A stretch of 64,000 nt of DNA, taken from the NCBI GenBank assembly GCA_944990035.1, contig CALYLX010000159.1:1-64000 (forward strand). The letters are read 5' to 3'. The notes beneath the pieces were generated by a model, which was given only the letters and a program-made list of their open reading frames with translations, did not search any database and was not told the origin of the DNA. This DNA is from Clitopilus passeckerianus. Taxonomy: Eukaryota; Basidiomycota; Agaricomycetes; Agaricales; Entolomataceae. Of the stretch, positions 56,100 to 64,000 are shown one piece after another (position 1 is the first letter of the stretch; every line of letters starts with the position of its first letter). A program made the translations under genes and the position numbers.

Positions 56100-59000
56100 C
56101 TCGTCGTGCTGGAGCTTCCCACCCATAACGTTCAACACTCACGGCCCCTTGTTCCTCCTAGCCGAGAGTCGCTTGGCCGTCACCATTTCCGTTCGTTTGA
56201 ATGGAGACTGCGCCTGGCGTAGACGAAGTACCTGGAGGAGTGCCCGCGACTGGACCACAGCTGACAGTTGCAAATGCCGGTGGGTCTTAATGTGCAAAAA
56301 ACAAATGGCGACTTTGCACTCAGGCTCCCAGGCGGGTGGCGGAGGAGGTGACGCAGAGAAAGGTTGCTTTTCCTGGCTCGGAGACGCGTGATTCGTATCT
56401 CCACTTTCTTCGGGGGTTCCGGGATTGGGGCGTCTTGTCGAAGGTTCTGGTTGCGCGAAACCGAGGCTGCAGGGCGTAATTTCTCCCCGCAGCGCAAGTA
56501 ATGGCAACAACAAGGACTGCATCGCGGGTGACAGCAAGAGGATGGGATAGAGGATGAGCCCCATGCGAATACTTTGAGTTTGATAGTAGGACTTGCGAGG
56601 ATATGGTTGACCGCCTGGACAGTCACAAGATGGCATCTTGGATTGAAAAGCAGGGCAATAACGCTGGGACTGGGGTAAGAGGTTGTGGGATTCGTACACC
56701 TTGTGTGGTCGTTTGCCTCCGTCCCTTCGTGGTTTGTGTCGAGGAATTGGTAGAGCCTCCAGATCTGGCCTGCTACGCCAGTGGCTTGCTCCCAGCGTCG
56801 CTCCATCTTTTCTTCATGCCCTCGCCATCCTCCTTTGAATCTCAACCAACAACTTCGACGTCCAACCAGCTGAGCTCAACATCTCCATTGATCGTCGGCG
56901 CGGCTGCGCGTCTCGACTTCCAGACCTGAACGCCGAGGGCGCAGGTATAGGTGGCGTGGATGGATGGAATGCGTCCCGGATTGCGGGTACGGGGATGCGA
57001 ATGGGGCCAAGGCGTGAACAAGCATGGTCTTGGGTAGGAGAGGATAATGTGCAATCCTCGACGGTCATCGTCCGTCCCTATATCTGGGTAGGCAGGGTTG
57101 CGCTGTGGTGCACCTGCTGCACATCCTCCATCCTCCATCGTTGACGGCCGGTGCAACAAGCAGTTGGACGGAAGGAAGTGGGAGGCCAGGAACGGTTAAT
57201 ACGGTTCGTTTACGACGAGAACCTATTTCACGAATTTCCGAAGTTGAAAGTTGGAAATGGAAGTGGGGAGCTGTAGCAGCTATGGCTCCATATGACGCGG
57301 CCAATCTCATTGCTGCTGCTGATAGTTTTCCTGAGGACGTTCGGGAATCGCTTGGGTAGGACAGAGAGTGGGGAGGGGGGAGACTGTCGGATTTCGTGCT
57401 TAGATTCTTGAACAAAGGGCAACGCAATACCGCAAATTTGAAGAATAGGATCCTGTTCACTCCCATCCAGCGTCAACAACGACGAAGATGGAATAATGAG
57501 GCATGAAAGGATGGTCGTGAATAAAGGAGTGGTCCAATCCAGTCCGTGTCCTCCGTCGGTGCTTGGAGTTGCAGAACGGGCGTGATTCTCAGCTGGTTGA
57601 GAATATCTTAATGTTCTCTCCCGGCCGCGGTGGAATCGGGTCATGACACATCTGCTGCAATTCTGACATCTTTCGTCCTTGATGACGCCAGGTACAGCAA
57701 GCAGTCGGTGGATGACCGGAGAGGGGGAGCCATGAACTGCTGATGCAGTCCGTTGAGGGCTAGCACCGGTTTCACGAATTTCGAACATTGAGGACGGAGA
57801 CCGGCAGCTAGAGCAGATACAGGGGCATATGATACGCCTGAGGCCATTGCTGCTGTTGCTGCCGTCGCTGCGACTGCTTTCGCATAAGATAGTTGGGAAT
57901 CGTAGAGCAGGCCAGTGAGCAGGAGTAGTAAGATGCGGGGTAGGAGGGAGGGAGTCGAGTTTCTAGCTTTTTCTCTTGAACGAGATAGCTGCGCTGCTGA
58001 GAAAGCTGGACCATTTTTCCACCGCAGCGACGATGATAGTATGATAGGGTCCAGTTTGGCTCGTGTCCTCGGTCGGTCCTTGAAGTCCCAGAACGCAGGT
58101 TGAGGTTGATTCCTGCACGACCGAGGGTGCTTTCCACTCCCTTCCAAACATTCCTCATCCGTTTCAGTATCGACCCAAACTTCCTCCAATTCAGCCCAAC
58201 CGCATATCCCCACATCTTGCGGGCGAACCCGCATCCAACGAACCCAGTTCCCCAAGAGCATGGCTCAACCCTCGCTACTGCATCCCCAGCGCCAGAGACA
58301 TGATACGAGGGGAGGGGAAGGTCGTCGCGTTTCCAAGTGGGAATCTTGAGCAGAGTGGCGAAGGTCAAGGTCCGCCAAGTTGAAACCTTCTACGTTCCTG
58401 CTTCGACGGCAGCAGTGGCAATAACGCGGGTGGAAGATGGTCGCGGACGATAATGATACAGGTGGGTATCCCCTTCGTAGCGTTGAACAAGCGCAAGACG
58501 AACACGACTTAAAATGGTGGAGATTTAGGTGTAAGCTGCGGCTGCTTCTGTTCCCCAATTGGTCCCCATAGACGATGGGTACGCATATGATGGGCATTCC
58601 AGGGGAACAGGAAGGGGCTGGTACGCCAATGACCCAGGTTGACGAATATTGGTATTCCCGACAAGTGTCATTGTCGTTGTCGTTCCTGTTGCTGCTGCTG
58701 CTGCAGTGATTGCATGTTCGCCACATAGTAAACTTTTCGAGTTTGAGGAATTATACGTCGTCCTGGATCAGCAAGGCGAACGCCTCAGCTTCGCCCGCTG
58801 TAGGTGGTACCACCGCAGCAGCCGCATCCGCTTTTCCATGGCCGACGAGGAGCAGGACGCAGTGTAGTTGACGCCTCTATATCGCAGGCACTTGGTACAC
58901 GGGCCGAGGCCACAATTGGGTAAGGACACTGCTGCTGCTGCTGCTGCTGTAGGGTAGCTCTTCCCTCCCATGATACGAGGAGTATGCGTACGCCGACCAT

Positions 59001-60900
59001 CTGCTTGGTATTCCAGAAAGACTGGAAACGCCGGGTGCGACGATGACGCATGTTGGCGAAAGTTGGTATGCGAGCATGAGTGTTGCTGCTGCTGCGAGGA
59101 GTTCTAGAGAGCTGCACGTCGTCGCCGTCGTGGGTAGCCACGTCCTAGGCTGGTATTGGTAGCACCACCGGAGTTGTTGCCCTTCTTGTTGATTTCTGCC
59201 ATGTGGACGATGATGGGTGTAGTTGACGTCTCCAGTATCACAGAAAATGGGCCCATGGTGGGCGTTCAAGGAAGAGGGAGGGACGTTGGGAATAATATTC
59301 CGCTGGTGGGAGAATACGACCGCAGCCTTGGCTTCTGTTTCTGCTGAGAAAGCTCCTTCAACTTCAGCAGCTGTGTGTCGTGGTGGATGAGCGGTGGCAG
59401 CCGCCGGTGCCGGTGCCCGCTCAGGTGCAATTATGCCCGTCCCCGCCGTCGTTATTTAAGGTTGGAGCACGTCACGGGTGAAATTTTGGAAAATCTGGGT
59501 TTCAAGTCTGCTGACGAGATTGGCGGGATGGGACGTCGCATCGAGTGTCATTCCATACATCTCCCGTCATTGACGTCTTCATTGCCCAAGCTTCGCAGCA
59601 GGAACGACAGCGACGGCACCTCCAACACGCGCATGTGAGTACTTGATACAGCGAAGGGAAGGGTAGTGAGAGCTGGGCACTGGGCATCCGGTGGTCATAT
59701 ATGCCACATTCATCGGCTGGTAATCCTTCAAAGGACGGCCACTCGCAGGTGCCCGGATGCAAATTCGCGATAGATGTGAGCTGTGGTGGGTGAGCGCGTC
59801 CCAGTGCGGGTGCTGGCGCAGGTACCAACGCGGCTGCGTCCATCACCGTTAAAGGTTAAGGGCGTCGCAAACAGGGAGTTGTAAAGCCTGGATTTCGGGT
59901 TTGAGGGCGATGTAGGTAGTTGTTGCGGGAAGGAGGAAGGGATGGAGAGGATGTAGTCGTATCCGGTGCTAGTGCAAACATTTTTCTGCTGGAACCTGGA
60001 TTCTCTTCGTCCAGAATAACACGAGGATGGCCCAGAACCTCCATGACAGGGAGGAGGGGTGTGCAAAGATGTGCTGTGCGTCGTGGTGGGTGAGCGGGTC
60101 CCAGTGTTAGTGCTGGTCCTGGTCCTGGTAGCGCCGTGGCTGCGTCCATCAAAGCCATTGAAGATTCGGGACGTCACAGGCAGGATCTCGGAGAATCTGT
60201 ATTCAAGTCTCGAGGACGAGATAGTATGGGTGTTGTTGGTAGATTGGGAGAAGGGATGGAGAGGGTACATTCGCATCTGGTGCTGGTACCGACGTTTCTG
60301 CTGGAACTCGGATTCAGCTTCGTCCAGATTAACACGAGGATGCCCCAGAACCTCCATGACAGGGAAGAGGCGTGTGCAGAGATATGGTGGGCAGATGTGT
60401 GGTCGTATCTATGGAAAGGATTTGGAGAGGAGGATGTCGGGGTATGAACATGTGGATGTTGTGTCGTGTCGTATATTTTGCCGCTGTTGAAGTTCTTGCC
60501 AAGCTTCTCAATAGGAGCAGCAGGATCTCCGTGATGGAGTGCTTGGTCCAGCGAAGGAGAAGGTGGTCATACGTGACATGTTCATCGGCTGGCAATTCAT
60601 CGACATCCCCACCCATGACCTCCTGATTGATCATTCCCATACTCCTCCCATGCATACGGCAACAACATGCACTTAGCCCTCCAAAGACAGCCGGGTCACG
60701 GGGAGACGTAGCCAGCACGAATATGTGCGCACACGTTGAGGATGTTGAGCACAAGCAGGTACGAGGCCAACGGCGATACGGATGCTTGCAAACGTCGCTC
60801 GGCTGGAGCGTCTGTGTATGCAGCATAACAACGGTACCGAAGGTGCGAAGTACGTTGGGGTAAGAGCGTTGGAGGAAGGGGCCACCATTGCTAGGGTGGT
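56100..60900. repeat. Diverged tandem-repeat region (about 4.8 kb)
   Basis: Several blocks recur head to tail. Strings near 59985-60054 recur at 60296-60366, about 311 bases apart (the AACACGAGGATG and CAGAACCTCCATGACAGGGA segments). GTGGTGGGTGAGCG with CCCAGTG near 59784 recurs near 60083. Another unit near 57155-57240 and 57530-57580 recurs about 510-540 bases later near 57685-57780 and 58050-58110. CTG/CAG runs are common. Long frames exist on both strands but look repetitive and none resembles a protein family. It may be a degenerate satellite or minisatellite. Confidence 0.65.
58929..58949 (+). repeat. CTG trinucleotide run
   Basis: Seven perfect CTG units. Shorter runs occur near 58689-58702 and 59081-59095, all in the tandem-repeat region. 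Confidence 0.85.
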
Positions 60901-62701
60901 ATCTCGGATGTCGACAAGCAGTCCAAAGGCGGGGCAGGCGAGACGGAACCGCCGCATTCCATGATCAACCAAGAATTCGGACTCGTGGCCTGCCGACCCC
61001 CGTGTTAAAGCACTTGCACTTGATCTACGGCTCTTTCTTTCGATAAAGACAGACGTTCCTACGTCCAGGGGTCAGAAATACAAGCACATAACCAAAGAGT
61101 ATCCAACGCATACTAGATTTAAACCAGAAATCAGCCAGATGCCATGCAGGAGGGGCCGTGCACTTGCATGTTCTGCAACAAAAGTTCCTACAAGCGACAT
61201 TAGCTACAGCTTCAATCTTTGGGTCCATACCAACAGCACGCCTTGCAAGTGCAGCTCACGCGTGGGAAAGATTTCCACATGCGATAGCTTAATCACTATC
61301 GGGCCGGAGACGAGCCGGTCAGGAACTAGTGTATCAGTGTATGTAGTGATACAACGGATGCAGTACGTAGATGTAGGATAATTCTATAAGGTCTAGGATG
61401 CGCTAAATGGGCGAAAAACTAGTGATTAGAATAGTAATTGTACGAGTGATTACCCATGTAATATGCTGAATTATAGGCATGTTTGGCATTCATTCGGCCA
61501 TTTGAGGGTCATTCGAGAAACCTGAGTGAACAAATGAATCACTGCAAATGGAACGACGATGAAATCCTGTCACACACCCGAATGCTGGTGTACTTCCCCT
61601 CTCAAACGCCTGAGACCCAGAGGCACAACAAGACCACCTTCTCTTTATTTATTATTATCCAGGATCTCCCGAATACCGAAGCCTGCGACTCCATGAATGG
61701 CATGAACGGCGGACGAGTCGTCGGACAGGCCTGGCAGCCATTATGACCATGAACAAGCAACGACTTCTCCCGTCTCCGTCCAGTCCAACATCAAGCCGAA
61801 CGTCGTCTACGGCTCTTGGGAGTTTAGTTTTGAGTCGTATCGCCGCAAATCTCGGTTTCTGGGCTCGGATCCCTGCCCAGGAGTGGCAGAGAGCGATAGC
61901 AGAAAGAGCCGGTCATGTCTTCAAGTCATCCTTCATCCGCCGACACCCGGAAACTGGGTATGAGAGGTCATGGCGGACCTCACTACTGGGCCAATGATGG
62001 AACGGTCTCTCAGCCCTCTACCCAGGAAATACAGGCGTTTACGCGTTGCCCGTTATATACCCTAGGCGCATCATATCTTCACGTATCTCGCCCTCATGAA
62101 GACGCGTCCATTCACCTCCACCTTCCCATCCTACACATTCGACATCCAACCACAACGTGCTTTAGCTGGACGTACGGGAGGGACTCCCTATGGAAGGAGG
62201 CTAGCTTTGGAGACACTGCCCACGTTCAACTACGCCGATGACCTCTCAAGCTGAGGCGACGTTGCGCTCTGAATCTTCCCATCCGGCCTAGGTTACTCCT
62301 CCATCAACGTCAGAACCCCTTCCACATCCAGCCCAGTTGGCGCAGCTATTGTTCTTCAAGACGATCACTGCTTCTCCCCCGACATTCTATTCAAACCTAC
62401 TTTTTTCTTCGAACTTCCCGTCTGCACTCCCTCCCAACAACAAGCGACTTCGAAAGCGGATACCATCACTACACCATCAAGACCGTATCGTTGAGGACAA
62501 TGACGCAGGAAGGAAGTTCAAGAAGGACATGAAGTACAGCCACTCAACAAATCGTTTTCCCAGGGCAGGGAATAAGCGTGAGGACAGCGAGGTCGTGCGT
62601 CGTTATTTTTCTTTATTAGTTGTACAATGTAATAGATACTTTAGATTATAACTTTCTTTGAATCGTGATGTATACGGCGACCCAACGACGAGATAAGTCT
62701 A
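60901..62701. other. No recognised gene (1.8 kb)
   Basis: Overlapping plus-strand ORFs between 61483 and 62651 (84-108 codons) include Pro/Ser/His-rich segments without a family. An alternative frame from 62096 starts MKTRPFTSTFPSYTFDIQPQ. None could be joined into a convincing gene. Confidence 0.35.
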
Positions 62702-64000
62702 CTATTCTTCAAGAGTCCAAATTCGGGGAGATACAATGGACCTCGTCGCCCGATGCCAAAGCGAATCTCCTCTATAATCTTCTCGATAGTCGAATAGGAT
62801 CGTAGATACTTCAGGCTGCAGAGAAGTCACTTGATTCAGTCTTGCCGCTCCTCGGACATGAAGCATAATTCGACAAGAGAGGATCGAATGGATGAAGACT
62901 TGAAACCTGTAACCGCAATTGTCAACTTTAATCGGGTAACCTAAGGCAGGTCGAAACCTCACGCCACGAGTGTACCACTAAGTTCAGGCTATAGCTGATC
63001 AGCAACGGTATAAAAAGCTTGTGTGTGTCAAACCAATTAACTCACCGGCCCGAGGAATAAAAGCAAGATGTTTGCAAGAGAAAAGACTTGTATACATGGG
63101 CGAGCATCAGTTTGGGTCGGTTGACCGTAGAGTTCAACACCCTTACAAAGGATATACAGGAAATATAAAGCGCCATCCCTGTACAGAACCGTCACCAGAT
63201 GGTTCTTTGAACACCCGAATCTGGATACCCCAAACCAGAGGGTGAGCAGCATGATAACTGCGGTCGTTTTAGTTTATGCCATGTATTCTGAACATCGCCG
63301 AATAGAACTCACTCAGCTCTTCCGTGGGTACCCAAAGAAATCCATAGCGTGCAATAGAACCAATGGCGGTGACGAAGCACCCTGTCATCACGGGAAACGG
63401 AGGGTTTCCGTCTATCAACACTCGTCAGTCACCTCAGAAATATATAGACCAGCCGGGTACCAACAGTGAATAGAGCTGAATTGTCTGGCAAGGATCCATA
63501 TCCAAGGGCATAGTGCACCCTGAGAGAATGTCAAGGACTAAAATCTATCAAGGAAGCTGATGACTTACAAGATGTATGGCAGACAGAAGGAATAGAAGGC
63601 GGCGATTATTCCCAGACAGAGCATACGTCCTCATAATGAGAATCACTTTATACATTCAAATGGGTATTAGCTTCGTATACAACTAAGGGCATACCTTCTG
63701 CCCACACGATGGTCGTAGTGAACAGCCCTATAGTGGCATATCAATTACAGTTATCAGCGACGCAAGAACGGACTCACACGAGGTGGCAGAATACAGACTA
63801 TGACAAGCCTGTAAAAACAATAAGGCTATGTTCCAACCGCGAATGGTAAAATGATACCCTGGGCGAAAGGTTGGTAGAAAAAAGTACTGCCACCAATGTC
63901 ATTACCCCAGACGTGGGACGTATGAATCAACCACTCACAATATAGATTCATTGGCTCCCCGATGATCGTAGAATATCGAGCCAATAGAAATATAGTCTTG
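62702..64000 (-). CDS. DUF6533-type membrane protein (cut by right edge)
   Basis: Minus-strand gene running off the right edge. Exons in order from the edge give KTIFLLARYSTIIGEP, GLFTTTIVWAE, VILIMRTYALSGNNRRLLFL, then PPFPVMTGCFVTAIGS, AVIIMLLTLWFGVSRFG and LVTVLYRDGALYFLYILC, and finally SCRIMLHVRGAARLNQ with a hydrophilic tail ending at 62702. The RTYAL..NRR and RDG.LYF motifs and spacing fit the DUF6533 seven-span family abundant in mushrooms. The upstream exons, including the start, are beyond the window. Function unknown. Middle intron boundaries are approximate. Confidence 0.75.

Noticed and set aside
56139..60826. Many long ORFs on both strands (for example 56180-56845, 57641-58261, 59728-60357)
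   Set aside because: They lie in the tandem-repeat block, repeat the same segments in different frames and resemble no protein family.
1..64000. CRISPR arrays, bacterial operons, riboswitches, rRNA genes
   Set aside because: The sequence is eukaryotic with spliceosomal introns; no direct-repeat/spacer arrays and no rRNA segments were seen.

Overview
The window looks like chromosomal DNA of an agaricomycete (mushroom-forming basidiomycete). Evidence: genes carry many short GT-AG introns of about 50-60 bases, and several families are ones expanded in that class (DUF6699, DUF6533/DUF6534 membrane proteins, caspase-like peptidase C14 arrays, GFA-domain enzymes). The left edge holds about 22 copies of a CCCTAAA telomere-type heptamer, in the orientation of a left chromosome end but with 51 non-telomeric bases outside it. 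The interior fits a subtelomere-like accessory region in which families occur in two to four local copies, interspersed with a few housekeeping genes.

Layout. 0-7 kb: telomeric array, a small basic protein, two DUF6699 proteins. 7.5-14.4 kb: three tandem metacaspase-like genes, all with a His/Cys pair. 14.8-16.7 kb: head-to-head ribosomal protein genes eS6 (minus) and uS15 (plus). 17.4-19.3 kb: two tandem GFA (glutathione-dependent formaldehyde-activating/CENP-V type) genes. 21-25 kb: a GNAT acetyltransferase converging on a predicted pseudokinase. 25.8 kb: a tRNA-like Pol III element. 26-31 kb: a conserved serine-rich membrane protein, Vps68, and a flavin monooxygenase. 32-34 kb: a beta-trefoil protein and a decayed third GFA copy. 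34.9-36.8 kb: an HMG-box regulator of the mating/sexual-development type. 39-42 kb: two small secreted proteins, one a 59-residue peptide with an inhibitor-cystine-knot cysteine pattern. 44-45 kb: a short terminal-inverted-repeat element and an initiator tRNA-Met. 45.7-52.8 kb: a pair of uncharacterised paralogues (one apparently frameshifted), an MFS transporter, a fourth GFA copy with an in-frame stop, a third DUF6699 gene. 54-64 kb: a DUF6534 membrane protein, about 5 kb of diverged tandem repeats, and a DUF6533 membrane protein cut by the right edge.

The genes do not form one evident pathway. The main pattern is local duplication and decay: metacaspase x3, GFA x4 (two damaged), DUF6699 x3, unknown family x2. 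Exon joins were worked out by eye from splice signals, reading frame and comparison between copies; coordinates are for whole genes including introns. Family names rest on recognised motifs, not on searches.
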